Shown: positions 10,621-26,166, counted from the stretch's first letter. The stretch is DNA of 64,000 nucleotides from Strigamia acuminata (GCA_949358305.1 OX442314.1:18283060-18347059); one strand, 5' to 3'. Numbers and translations are program-made. Notes: generated by a model from the sequence alone, not told the origin.

Positions 10621-11836
10621 TATTACCACGGATGTCAAAATTTAAGCTTTCAAATAATTATTTAAAACACTTTCCTTCCTCTTCTTGAATTATTTCTGAT
10701 ATTCTCAGAAAACTCAAGCGATAAATGGATCAAGTCTAAAATTGATCGGTACACAATGGAATTCCTAAATTCAAGCGAATTCAAGAAGCTTATGATTCTA
10801 GTGCAAAATATCAAAACGTCTCAACAATACTAACAATTACTTTTCTCGTGATAGAAAATGTCAAAATGAAATTTGCCTACCGTCGGTGGAGAGTTCGAAT
10901 CGGATTTCGGGAGTCGTCTAAAGTTTGCAGTGTTTCAGCTTTTCAGGGAAGTGGTCGTCTGGTACACGTGGGTATGCAGAAGAAGTACTTCGAGAAGTGA
11001 ACAGAATCGAGGGAAAACTAGGGTTTTATAACTTTGATATTTACAAAGGAAATAATTATTTGGCAGACATAGGATTATGTTAATGGCAATAATTGCCTGT
11101 CTGGCGACGTTGAGTCGGCACAGGGAAAGTTTGGCATAAAGGACAGGAACTTGAAACAATAGGGATTAGGTTTCACAAGATGGTGCTACAAATTTTTAGT
11201 TAGAGCAATTATCCAGAAATATGTTTGAAGTTTGAAGAATGTAAGGTTTCAAGATGTTAATCCAATTTAATTATTGAACATAAGAGAAGAAATTAATTTT
11301 AATGTCGATTTGTTAGGAAATATAATTTTATTTTTAATTCTAATATTTATTTTTATGAAAAGCAAAGAATGTGAAAGTAAATGTCAGGAGAATCCTTTAT
11401 CAAAAGAATCCTTGAAAGTAGTTATGGGGAAATGAGTATTTATTCATAGTGAAATGTTTAATTTGTAGAGTATTTTTAGTTTGTATAATTGGTTAAAGCT
11501 GGGGTCTTTGACTTGTAAACCCAGTAGGTGGTTGAGGGGTGAGCAGCAAAGAAGGAAGGGGAAAGGTCGTTAAGTGGTAGCCTTAGGCTGGCTGACCAAC
11601 ATCTGTTCCTTGGCACACTTCAACCTATTTTTTACACACACTGAAAAATACACTTTATACACAAATTAATACACAAAACCCATAAATTTAGATTTTAAAA
11701 CACTATAATTAATGAAAACATTTAAGACTCTTTGATTTTCAAACAAAAATCAAATATCATATTTTCGCAATTTTTCAAAATTGCACCAGATTGATCTATC
11801 AATTTGAATATGCAAATTAACTACTTAATTATGCAC
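10621..11836 (-). other. Retroelement 5' leader between primer-binding site and gag
   Basis: About 1.2 kb of AT-rich sequence with no supported coding frame. In this position it should carry packaging and dimerisation signals and any splice donor for an ORF3 message, but none of these can be identified by eye. Confidence 0.5.
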
Positions 11837-11854
11837 ATCCTGTCGCGGACGCCA
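11837..11854 (-). promoter_or_regulatory. Primer-binding site, probably for tRNA-Arg
   Basis: On the minus strand, two bases (AG) after the 5' LTR end comes TGGCGTCCGCGACAGGAT. Its complement, ATCCTGTCGCGGACGCCA, has the form of a tRNA 3' end: CCA, discriminator G, a seven-base acceptor strand and the CCTGT T-stem arm. The T-stem and discriminator resemble animal tRNA-Arg. Position and spacing confirm the minus-strand orientation of the element. Confidence 0.85.
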
Positions 11855-11856
11855 CT

Positions 11857-13989
11857 TGTGACGGAATAAACTTAGGCATGGATATATAATTAGTATAATA
11901 TGAAGGAATAACTAAGGGGTAAAGTTAGGCTGTACTGCAATGGCAATTACAGTAAGGCGGGAAAGGAATCTCTTGAGTGACGTGAGTCACTTGAGAGGTA
12001 AAGGGGGTCGCTGGCAAGTGACCACAAATAATCTAGAGGCTAGACAGGTATAAAACAGTGAGATAACATAAATAAATGGAGAATAAATATCTGACTTCGT
12101 GAAATATGCGACATATAAATTGATAGATGAATGTAGGTAACTATGAATAATATTGAGCCAACACAAGTGTGTAAACTATAATAAAGCTAATTTATTAGCG
12201 AGTCCAAATGATCATTAAACCATAATCCAAAATACATACATATATACAAATACACAAGCGCTATAAACAAGGCCTCCAATAATCATTGGGGTAATACAAA
12301 GACATATCAAAAGGTAAATACGCTGACAAAACTAGAGCATTGGGAGGCATGAGGAATTCATGGCCCAAGGCAAAAGGGGGACTTGAACAGGAGTGAAAGA
12401 GAAGCGCTCTTTTAATTACGCTGAAACTGTAGTTTAAGGGGATTAAAAGGGGACATTTAAAATGGCGGCTCAATCGAGGCTTTGATTGCAATTCGGTTCG
12501 GTGTGGCTTTAATAACGATGTCGTCACAAATAATGCATTGACTTTGAAGAAAGCCAATGCTGCCTAAAACTTAATTGTTCAATTAAAGCAAGATCTAAAA
12601 CAAGAGTGTAAACTCTTGATTAAGCGGTTTGGTGGGTGAAAGACCCAAGAGTTGGCTATGAGAATGGCAACATGTCATTGAATAGGCCTAACCAAGAGTA
12701 GAGCAGTTCTGCTAAACCAGAGGTTCACATTGACTGGATACATCATTTAATGGCTAGGTTCTTGGCTAACAAGTGCAAGGGGTTTGTGAGCGAGTGCTCG
12801 AGACAGAGAAAGACAACTACACATATTTAGGTGTAACTCAGATTGCTCTGAGTTCAAATGTCTATGCGTAACAACTTTCAGGAGAAGGCTGACTAGCGCA
12901 TTTAGGACTAAGCATAAATGCAAAGTAATGCTACGCCATTGAGAACCAGAGGTTAAGGTAAGGGAAGTTACTATTAAATTAATAGCAAGTTCTTATAGCA
13001 AGTAGAAGGATTGATTGACTAACAATGGACAACAAAAGGACTAAGCCGAACTAATAAATCTCCCTCAACTTAGCAACAATTGACCACTTCAATGGAAATC
13101 CACTGAAGTAATTCTAATTACCAATTTGAGAGCAATAAATGAAATAAGGCTTACCAGTACTTTGATTCCGCGGTCCAGGGTCATTGAATCCAGTGTCAAA
13201 AGGGTTGTGGAATTTTGGCGGGAAAATCCACCAACAAAGCCAGGGCGGCAAAGTTGGAGTAGAGGCAACAAAACCTATCTTTTCTCCTTCATCTTCACCT
13301 CCATTGCCATCCTACTTCCCCCAGCTGTCAACTGCAGGAAGTTTTACATCTCAACCCAGTAATCGAATACCAAATAGGCTCGGATGTTGCTCGTAGGGCA
13401 ACCAACTAAAGCGAGATAGTGCGTCAAAACCTTGACGCACAACATAAGTCAAAGCCAAAGGCAAGAACAAAATGTGTAAAGTCAAAATATATGGGCAAAA
13501 TCTCTGTAGGAAGCCTTGAACAAAGCTTATATAGACAAACCAAACAACACCTCATTGGAATGGAACCAATGGGGTAAATAGACCAATGACAAATGAGAGC
13601 TATCTCACTAGCATGAAGCGGGAAAGCTTCACAAAGCAAATACCTCATCAGAATGTAAACAAGGAGGAGTGCATAAGGGGTCAAGAGTTCTCTTGGCCTT
13701 TGTAAGGTCACTCTCTCTAATGCTTAGAAACAACACAAGGGGAAGTAAACAACATAGTCGCTCAGTCTTGGCTTCACTGTATAGTGACTCATCCAAGATG
13801 GCGACTGGTGCAATAACACACTATAAACTGTAAGAAAATGCTTATGGCCGTGAGCCAGTGGCTCACTTATAGCGCCTAGGACTCATATAATATAAAAGTA
13901 AATTAAAGAATTCAACTTAAAACCTTGAATTAAATATAAATAGTTTTATTTATCTTTAACCAAAACTACGGTATTTTGGTACCGTCACA
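11857..13989 (-). repeat. 5' LTR, complete (2133 bp)
   Basis: It starts TGTGACGG at 11857 and ends CCGTCACA at 13989, a perfect 8-bp terminal inverted repeat with the retroviral TG...CA ends. It should hold the promoter (U3) and polyadenylation signal. A minus-strand AATAAA at 12196-12191 is a possible poly(A) signal. Palindromes inside it include gtgcgtcaa/ttgacgcac (13419-13440), gtgagccagtggctcac (13850-13866) and the imperfect AP-1/CRE-like tgacgtgagtcac (11979-11991). These could bind transcription factors, but no promoter element can be assigned with certainty. Confidence 0.95.
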
Positions 13990-14702
13990 AATTTATGTTA
14001 TGACATTATAAAGCCAATCATATTTTAAGCTTACGCCTCTCTGCTAGCCAAGTATGTCCTACTACTGTCCATTCTCAGTGACATACCGTCAGTGCTGCAA
14101 TTCCTGAAGTGATTATATAAAAACAGTGAATTGTAAGTGAAGGAATTATCAGCTCGTTATTTGCGTTTCATGTCAATATAAATATCATCATTCTTTTCCT
14201 TATCAGTTTGTTTTTAGCTAGAATTTTTTTACCTATTTTGATATGCTTCTTGGAAACACTCGCTGCAGCAGTAGTGTTAGTTGACTTGACCCATTACCAT
14301 GTAGTGAGGTACTGAAGCAAAATTAGCACCCTCTGATGCCACGAAACTGGCAAATTGCCCATTCCCATATTGTGATATACGTTTACCACTTCCTTGAATG
14401 ATGAGGTATTTTTATCATTTTTTTCCTGTTTGTATGTATTTTGAAATGAATTATTGCAATTATTTAATTTTGCAGTGTAAAACGATACTTTAGCGATGTT
14501 TCTGCTGGTATATTGACAAATGCACCGACCTTGACTAATGTTAGTTGATAATTATTTTATTTTATAATTTGTTTGATCTTTTTACTACAAACTTTACAAG
14601 TTCAGGTCAAATAATTTAGTACCATAAGCACGTATAATACAAGCTATAAAATATTTATTTTTTTTAAATAAATAAATAAATAAAACCTAAAAAAAAGGTT
14701 GA
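13990..14702. other. Host sequence between the retroelement and SCLY
   Basis: AT-rich flank with no supported gene. It contains an aaat microsatellite (about 14667-14684). The minus-strand 3' UTR of SCLY should end inside it. The retroelement inserted about 700 bp beyond the SCLY stop codon, so it did not break that gene. Confidence 0.6.
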
Positions 14703-16554
14703 TTAATCACGTATAGGTTTAGATTTCAAGGAATTTAAAGCTTGTTGGAGATCTTGAATTACAATATCAATTTCACTTTTGCTCGTTTCTCTTCCCACAC
14801 TTAACCTAAGTGCATTTGCTGCTAGTGTTTGTCCCACTCCAGATGCAAGAAGCACGAAGGAAATACTAATTGAAATTTACATTTGATTACATACATTGAT
14901 AAAGTTATTTTCTGAATACCGTAATATATTTTTATTTACTTTGCTTTGGAGTGGCAAGCTGCTCCAACACTCGCTTCTAGACGGCGACAAGCACTTAACA
15001 CTTTGGATCCTTCTAATCCGTGTCCAATAAATGATACATTACAAGTATTGGCCAATGTAAGCGGGAAATTGTTGTTGAGGTGAATTTTCTGTCCAAATTT
15101 AGCCTGTTAAGTTACACAAGAGAATAACTGATATCAGATAAAATTATTCATTTAATTTATCTTTTTTTATTGCAACCTTCAATTGAAATTGAAGATAATC
15201 TCTAATTTCCTTCATGTGTTTAGCATAAATGTCTAAATTGTCAAAAACAAGTTGGGCTGCCTAAATATGCAATTTTACTTTGAATCACCTAAAATTTAAT
15301 GAATGAATTTCATTTCCATTCTTACTTTGCCAAGTCCCGCAATCATGGCTACATTTTCCGTCCTGCCATAAATAATTCAGTAAGAATATAATCAATTTCA
15401 GATTATTAAACATTACACGAACCCTGGTCTCAGTCGTCTCTCCTGTCCACCTCCATAAAACAAAGGCATGACGGGTGTTTCTTTACCAGGCTGACGTGCA
15501 TAAAGAGCTCCTATTCTGGGTCCATAAAACTACGATAATAATTCATTACAAATCAAGTGTGTCATGATCATGAAATTCTCTCAAATACCTTATGTCCTAC
15601 GACGGTAAGATAATCAACCTGTAAATCACGTACACTGACAGGCATTTTACCTATGGCTTGGGCTGCATCGGTGTGGGTTAATATGCGATGTAAACATTGT
15701 CTCGATTGATTTAGTTCGTTGATTCGTTGGCATATTTTGTCTACTGGCTGAATTGCACCCGTTTCGTTGTTTGCCAGCATAACAGTTACCAAACAAGTAT
15801 TACGCCGAATTTCATTTAATACATCATCAGTGTCCACGGAACCCGTGATTCCTGAGACAGGAACGAATGAAACATCTGAAAAGTTTTTTTTAGAACGTTG
15901 AATTAATTTAAGAAAATTAATCGGGGATTTTTTAACCATTTTTTTCCCGCGTTACCGTACCAATTTTTTTCTCAAGTGATAATTTTTCAAGTGGAATTCT
16001 AATTGAATCATGTTCGATGTTGGTAGTGATAATATGAGGTCTTCCAATGGTTTGATTGGTTATAATTGACCCGTCCTCCTGCGCTCTTAATTGTTCATAA
16101 AAATAGTCAATACTTATCTGTACGATCCAATTATTGACTTCGGTGCCTCCAGATGCAAATATAATGTCTAAGAAAATCAAATGAATTAGTATGTCGTGAA
16201 TTATTGTGCAATTTACTACCATTTGCATTTGCGTCTATCATTCGAGCAACATCTTGCCGCGCTTGTGTAATAACTGTAGCAGCTTTTTGACCTATGTTAC
16301 CGAAGAGATAACGAGGTTTACAACTTGCTTATCTGATGTAGTAAAGAGAGATCATCTTTCGGTACCGGATTTGTGACTACTTCCGGGATTGGCCCAGGCG
16401 TTCTTTAAAGTTCTAGTTATTTCGTCCAAAACTGAAGGATCGAGAGGAGTTGTGGCATTGTAATCGAGGTACACACTGAAAAATAAAATTAATGAATGAA
16501 AAATACCGTATCAATTGTTCAATCGTAAATTAAATATTGTTCTCACCGATTCAT
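14703..16554 (-). CDS. SCLY: Selenocysteine lyase (NifS-like PLP enzyme), ten short exons
   Basis: The enzyme splits selenocysteine into alanine and selenide, feeding selenium to selenophosphate synthesis in the cytosol. Ten exons can be chained in phase from the ATG at 16554 (MNR) to the stop at 14703. Diagnostic blocks in order: [67 protein letters not shown], then [10 protein letters not shown] with the PLP-binding lysine, [33 protein letters not shown], and VGAACHS with the active-site cysteine in the lyase loop. Length and domain order fit animal SCLY better than mitochondrial NFS1, which has a different active-site loop. All key residues are present. It lies tail-to-head after PLEKHM1 on the same strand. 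Confidence 0.95.
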
Positions 16555-16960
16555 TTCCGCTGTGATGCTTGGTAAAGGTTACATGCAGGAGGACGTCATC
16601 GAATTATTTCGGGAAGTGGAAAAGGATTTTATCCGGAGCTGGCATTTACCGGCGAATTCTTAAGTATTGTACACCACGAAACTGGTACTAGAGGGCGCTC
16701 AAACACTATAGAGAAACACAAAAACGACAGCTTTTTCTTCTTCGCAACTGACACCGTACTCGGTGGCTAAACTGTAAAGCTCCCACAGAATAATTTGCAT
16801 GTTAGAGTAGTTAATAGATTAAAATAATTATTAGTATTGAAACGAAGCTGCAATTGAATAAATATTAATTTTATTATGCAATATATTAGTTACATAATTC
16901 TTATGCGTTTCGTTTATATAGAAAAAATATATGTATAAAACAAAATTTGACAACTCAGTG
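16555..16960. other. Intergenic region, SCLY promoter and PLEKHM1 3' flank
   Basis: About 400 bp without a coding frame. At 16687-16698 the plus strand reads actagagggcgc, matching the vertebrate CTCF core pattern ASYAGRKGGCRC at every position. Whether it is bound is unknown. The rest is AT-rich and should hold the SCLY transcription start and the PLEKHM1 poly(A) site. Confidence 0.5.
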
Positions 16961-20569
<3,609 letters not shown>

Positions 20570-20877
20570 CGTCGAATTTAGGATGTAACGATTACTAGGA
20601 AACTTCGTAACAAGAAAGCTATCAGATGCGTACTTCGACTTGCCATTTTGTTTACACTGGTGAGTCGACCACTGGCGGCAGTTGTTTCAAACATACGGCA
20701 TCGTTCTGTTTCTAGACAAGCATGCTTGGTTCGTGATTGGTTGTTTACGATCACCTAGTGTTTCGAGCACTGTTTGGTATTTGGAAGACTACAAAGATTG
20801 TGAGCAAATTATAAATCTCTATTATTATTTTATTAAACTAAATTCAAAGTGTGATGAAAAATATTATTTTAGATACA
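20570..20877. promoter_or_regulatory. Bidirectional promoter region, PLEKHM1 / CSTF1
   Basis: Only 308 bp separate the PLEKHM1 ATG (minus) from the CSTF1 ATG (plus). Both 5' UTRs and promoters must lie here or overlap. No TATA box can be assigned with confidence. Confidence 0.6.
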
Positions 20878-22937
20878 ATGCCTCAAGGATCAGCAGGTGT
20901 GAAGGAAAGAGAAACTTTATACAGATTAATAATCAGGTATTATTTTGATTTGCAAGGGAGGAGTAAATATAAATGTAATTTTGATGTTGTTTTTCTTAGT
21001 CAGCTGTTTTATGATGGGCATCAAACGTTAGCCGTAAGCTTGTCAAATTTAGTAAAAGCACACCCAGCATGTTCACCATCTGATCGCCTTTTACATGTTG
21101 TAAATATGGGCTTACGTATCGAAGAAGGTAAATAGGCTCTTTGTGGACTAAATTACTATAAGTAATTAGTGTCCATATTTGCACCTATTCGATGGTATTT
21201 TTAATTTTTTAATTTTTTTTTTCAAGATCAAGTGGAAAAACAAAAATTGAATTCGAACGTAATGCCAGGAATTGGGATTGATTTGGAATACGAAACAGAT
21301 GGTAAAGTGACGAGGAGATTGCAATGAATAAAACAAGTTGTAGTAAATTATTTATGTTGGTATTATTATTTTTTTCAATTATTTGTGTTTAGTTACTTCG
21401 AATGCTCCTGAACCAGCATTATACGAAACCTGTTACGTCACATCTCACAAAGCTCAGTGCAGAGCTGGGGCTTTTAGTTCAGATGGTCAGCTAGTTGCAA
21501 CGGGGTCAGTCGATGCTTCAATCAAGGTATTTTAGTGTGATGAAAGAAACTCATTAAAATTAGTGGATAAATACATTTTATTTAGATTTTAGATGTTGAT
21601 CGTATGTTGGCAAAAAGCTCGCAACCCGCTGAAATGACAGCTCAGGAATCTGCCCAACAAAATATGGAATCACATCCAGTTATAAGAACTTTATACGACC
21701 ACATCGAAGTAATGTCTTCAAATTGTCATTTTTATTATTAGTATTATTTTTTTTATTTATAAATTATGCTTACAATACTCTTTGATTATTTAGGAAGTCA
21801 CGTGTTTAGAATTTCATCCGCAGCAGCAGATTTTAGCTTCTGGAAGCAGAGATTTCACTGTCAAATTTTTTGATTACTCAAAACCATCAGTGAAAAGGGC
21901 TTTTAAAACAATTCACGTACAAAATAAAATACACTCACATAAATGAGAAATATAAAAATATTTTGTTGTATTAGGAAGCTGAAGTCGTGCGGGCATTATC
22001 GTTTCATCCATCTGGCGATTTCATCGTGGTAGGGACACAACACGCAACTTGTAAGCAACTTCTTATGTGTAATTAATAAACTTGTAACGGTGAATAATAA
22101 ATTAAGTTATTTTAAGTACGGTTGTATGACGTAAATACGAGTCAATGTTTCGTGTCATCCATACCCGAAGATCAACACAAAGGACCGATCACAGCTGTAA
22201 AATATGACTACGAAGCAATCCATATTCGAATTTACTAATTTAAAAAATATCCATTTGTAGGCAAAGTATTCACCAAATGCAAATATGTATGTCACCAGTT
22301 CTAAAGATGGTGATATCAAAATTTGGGATGGAGTTAGCAATAAATGTGTTAATACTTTCACCCAAGCTCACGATGGGCACGAAGTTTGCTCGGTGTTGTT
22401 TTCCAGGAATTCAAAGGTTTGTAATTGTATTCAGTTGATTTTTTTACTCTGTTTATTGAAATGATATAATGTTCGTTCAGTATGTGTTATCAAGTGGAAA
22501 AGATTCTTTAGTAAAGTTGTGGGAGCTGGCGACTAGTAGATGTCTTATAGCTTACACAGGTGCAGGAGCAACTGGAAAACAGTCACACAGAACTCAAGCT
22601 GTGTTTAATCATACAGAAGATTACGGTCAGTATTGGATAATTATTCATTAATTCGTTCCATTATATGTTTAATTATTTTAATAGTTATGTTTCCGGATGA
22701 AAAAACAACCAGTTTGTGTTGTTGGGACTCCCGCAATGCAGCACGAAAGCAGTTGTTGTCACTGGGTTCGTAAATCAAACTAATTTTTCTAGGTTTTTTT
22801 TTTTATACTTTTTTTTTATTTTAGGACATAATAATGTGGTTCGTTGTATAATTCATTCCCCAACTGGACCGGCTTTCCTTACTTGCAGCGACGACTTCCG
22901 AGCAAGATTTTGGTATAAACGAGCACTGTCTGATTGA
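20878..22937 (+). CDS. CSTF1: Cleavage stimulation factor subunit 1 (CstF-50), WD40 protein
   Basis: CstF-50 is the WD-repeat subunit of the CstF complex that binds the GU-rich element and stimulates 3' cleavage of pre-mRNA in the nucleus. The first exon (20878-20936, [19 protein letters not shown]) joins exon 2 at 21000 to give the N-terminal dimerisation segment ([15 protein letters not shown]). The WD40 propeller follows, with conserved blocks [92 protein letters not shown] and [17 protein letters not shown] at the C terminus. Length (about 430 residues) and order match animal CSTF1 end to end. It is transcribed away from PLEKHM1 across a short shared promoter. Confidence 0.97.
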
Positions 22938-23464
22938 AGTACATTTACATGTATCTAATAACTGCATTAAATTACCGATTAAATTGTGTAACTAACTATA
23001 ATTGTCTTATTCTCAATTGATATCAATTGAATCTAAAAAAAAAATCTTCATATGGAAAATAAAATTGTCTTTTGGTGGAGAGTGGAGACCGAAGTGACTG
23101 AAGCGCCTCGTGTGGCAGAAAGTAAAATAAATCTTTTTTCTTTACACAAACTAATAAAATTAATGTACGAGTTTTTAAATGGAATAAACCGAGAAAAATA
23201 AAGAATTTTTTTTGCATTATCAATGAAGAAGTTGCGTTTATTAAATATATATATTTTTAATTTTACGTTTACATCATATCCGTTCTTGATATGGACGACT
23301 TGACGAGTGCGAAATGCCAACAAGCCTTGGCAAGTTGGTCGGAGAAAATCTGAGCGGAGTGATAGCCGAGATCTGATGGGACTGAGCCAAATCTCGGAGC
23401 ATTTCAAAGACTTTTTCTTTATTCGGTCGATGATCCAGCTGATCGCTTTCATCATAAATTCCTG
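22938..23464 (+). other. CSTF1 3' flank and CCDC50 5' leader with two upstream ORFs
   Basis: No main coding frame is supported here. The probable CCDC50 leader has two upstream ORFs: ATG at 23291 with stop at 23351-23353 (20 residues), and ATG at 23376 with stop TGA at 23463-23465, which shares its A with the CCDC50 ATG (UGAUG). Such overlap permits termination-reinitiation in other systems. A long minus-strand open frame crosses the same bases but resembles no protein. Confidence 0.5.
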
Positions 23465-25533
23465 ATGCAGTGTGACATTCGAAGTATGAACGAAGAAAGA
23501 CCTGCCGGACAAACTGAGCCGCAACCGCGACCGGGTTTTGTCAACCAAGGTAATTAACGTCTCACCGTATAAACAAATAATTATCATATTTTTCAACTTG
23601 GTAATTTTTTATGTATCTATATATTATATGATTTCCAATGTTTAACAACAGATTTTGAACCAACTGTAAATTAGCCATCTGTTTGAATTTTAAAAATGAG
23701 TAATATTCTGTTATTCATGAAGTTGCAAAACTTCCTGCACTTTTATTTCTTTGGCAAAACTATAAACACAACTCATTATATTTTTATTTATATTTTTATG
23801 CACTAGTTTGTCGCGAGTGGCTCGTTCATGAAGACAGTGCGTTAGCACAAAAACTACAAGATGAAGAAAGTAAAAAAAAAAAAGAAGTTATATTTAATTA
23901 TATAGCATGCAAATTTCAATGCCATTTCATTTTTTATTTATATTTTTCAGTTGAAATGCATTATGGAAAAAATAGAAGTGAACGTCGTGTTGTGCAGGGG
24001 GATCTTAGACATGCCCGTGATGTTCAGCATGAAGAAATTTCAGAAGCAGAAAAAATACATGATATGTATGAGCGAATGCTGCTCGAACAGTGAGTCATTT
24101 GACATGTCACGTAAGATTATAAAATTCTTAACATTTTGTATACATTATTTAGAGAAATGGCTGATGCACAAGTGGCTTTGGAATTGCAAAGCTTGGAGGA
24201 TAGAAAAGAAGGCAGAGGCAGGGATTACGAAGAGGCTGACAAGGTTAAATTGAGCGTGTATTATTTTGCATTTTAATTTTATTTATTAAAACATTTGTAT
24301 TATTTATTAGAGATTAGCTCGCCAACTACAAGAGAAGGAAAAACAGCGTTTCGAACGAAAGAAAAAAGCGATAGAAAAGGAGAGACGACCAGTAGAAAGG
24401 ATCAGAGCTGGCAGCAGTTAGTCGATACAAATATGATTAATTTTATTTAATTTTTGTAATTTTAAATTTTAAATTTGAAGGCGAAAACATTATAGAAGTG
24501 GAGAACGAATCGTCAGAAATTATAACGCATAAATCATCAAGGGTAGTTCGAGAACCATTACAAATGCAAGATCCAGAGTTATTAGAGTATTTGCTGCAAC
24601 CGGCATCCGACGTGGATACGAACGAACTACGATTAAGAGAAGAACGAGACGCAGAATTTGCCAGGTTACTTCAAGATCAAGAAGCCATGGTAACTATTAA
24701 TATTGCTAGTGTAGGTTGAACAAAAGTAATCAATTTAAACATTTAAATCATTAGCAGGAAAAGAGTGAGGCTGATAGAGACCGTCTACTCGCAATTGAAG
24801 CGCAAGATCGAGAATTAGCAAAAATGTTGCAGGAACAAGAACGGGCGAAGCTTCGAAGAGCTAAGGAAAGAGCGAGATTAAAAGCAATTCAAAAACAAAT
24901 GGAGCAGGAACATTCTATCGCAGATGTAAAAGGAGCGCACGGTTCGCTTCAAAGACCAACTGATATTCCTGGCTTAGTGGGTAAAAATAGAGAGAAAGAA
25001 AAAGAAGCTTGCGGATCGATTCAGAAACGAAGGTTCGTCGCTCAATGTTTTATTATTTCTAATTTTTTTTTCTTAGATTTTTATTTTTTTTCTAGACTTC
25101 CCGCTGTGAGTGTACCGAGTAACGAGATAGAAAGAGAAATTGTTGAAGAGCAGCCAAACGCACAAACACCCGAACACGTTAATATTGCAATGGCAATAGA
25201 TCCAACTTACAATCGAAAATTAAGAAAAAATGCCAATTTTACTACGACTAATTCGGGGCAATCTGGTGATGGAAATTGTAGCAGTGCGTCGACCCCCGTT
25301 CTTCCAACTCCAGAGTATAGAACTGGTACGAAGAAGGAATTGAGTTTATATTTATAATTATTTATTTTTCGTTTTATTTTTTATTACTTTTGTAGAGAGT
25401 TACGAGGATGATGACGAGCATTGCTACGATAGTGACGAAGGGCCAGCTCCACCTTACATGCCGATTCAGGGACAAAAGCGACACACGTTGGAGAAGAAAA
25501 AGAAGGGAAAAGAAAGTTGTCGACAACAATAAT
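23465..25533 (+). CDS. CCDC50: CCDC50 (Ymer)-like coiled-coil, ubiquitin-binding protein
   Basis: Human CCDC50 binds ubiquitin and modulates NF-kB and EGFR signalling in the cytoplasm. Exons chained in phase from the ATG at 23465 (an in-frame second ATG at 23486 is an equal candidate) give the family's N terminus: VCREWLVHEDSALAQKLQDE, then RRVVQGDLRHARDVQHEE. Later blocks are the coiled-coil ubiquitin-binding type: ARQLQEKEKQRFERKKK, RDAEFARLLQDQEAM, RELAKMLQEQERAKLRR. The C terminus is acidic then proline-rich (GPAPPYMPIQGQKR) and ends KESCRQQ. The repeated A-R/K-x-LQ-x-E motif is the family signature. An AATAAA poly(A) signal follows at 26033-26038. Confidence 0.85.
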
Positions 25534-26032
25534 GTTAAAATTTGTTCACTTTTTAAAAAGAGAATTGATGTTATTTGCTTGTCTTTTTAATTCTCTACCA
25601 AAGATACGAAGAACTCATATAAGGACTCAAAGTCTTTTTATGTTTTGGGTTAAATTTGATTTTTAAATTTCGTTTACTCGTTTCAGTGGTTTTTTTTTTT
25701 TTTAGATATTTTATTTACAACTGCAAATTTCTAAAGAAAATTGTTTTTTTTATATGTTTTGTTATAATACATGTCGAATTTCCAGCTTGCAAACTTACTG
25801 CACTCGTGTACTCTGAAAACATGCAATTCTTGAGCTGCTATTTTTTTTTAATTTGTATCCAATAATGGATTTGAAATTATTTGAAATAAGGAAATGTAAG
25901 AGTTTGCAAATGGTATATTTTTTTTAGTCATTTGCAAATGAAGTTTTTTTGTTTTTCTTCTCATTTACAAAATTTTACAAGTATTTTTATCACTTTGTAT
26001 ATTTTATTATCTTTTGCATTTTTTATAAGCTG

Positions 26033-26038
26033 AATAAA
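26033..26038 (+). terminator. Candidate poly(A) signal for CCDC50
   Basis: AATAAA about 500 bp after the CCDC50 stop, in an A/T-rich 3' UTR. A T-rich stretch follows (26079-26090). Confidence 0.5.
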
Positions 26039-26166
26039 ATGTGTATTTAAAAAAAAATAATTGGTCTTGTTTGCAGTTTTTTTTTTTTTCAAATTTATGA
26101 AGAAATGAAATTGATGAATATTAAATTTCAAATTTAAATTAGAAAAGCCTAAATTGAATTTTTAAG

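Larger units (their letters stand above)
1..13989 (-). mobile_element. Ty3/gypsy LTR retrotransposon, nearly complete (left edge cut)
   Basis: The element is read on the minus strand: 5' LTR (11857-13989), primer-binding site (11837-11854), leader, gag, pol, a third ORF, then the 3' LTR (1-1173, truncated by the window start). Pol order is protease, reverse transcriptase, RNase H, integrase, which defines the Ty3/gypsy (Metaviridae) class. All three ORFs are open without internal stops, and I saw no difference between the LTRs over the 1173 bp they share, so the copy is young and may be autonomous. If the left LTR is full length, the element is about 14.95 kb, long for a gypsy element. The target-site duplication cannot be checked because the left flank is outside the window; the right flank begins aattta. 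Confidence 0.96.

Noticed and set aside
23048-23596. Minus-strand open frame of 182 codons
   Set aside because: It is antisense to the CCDC50 leader and first exon, composed of AT-driven residues, resembles no family and has no splice or promoter support.
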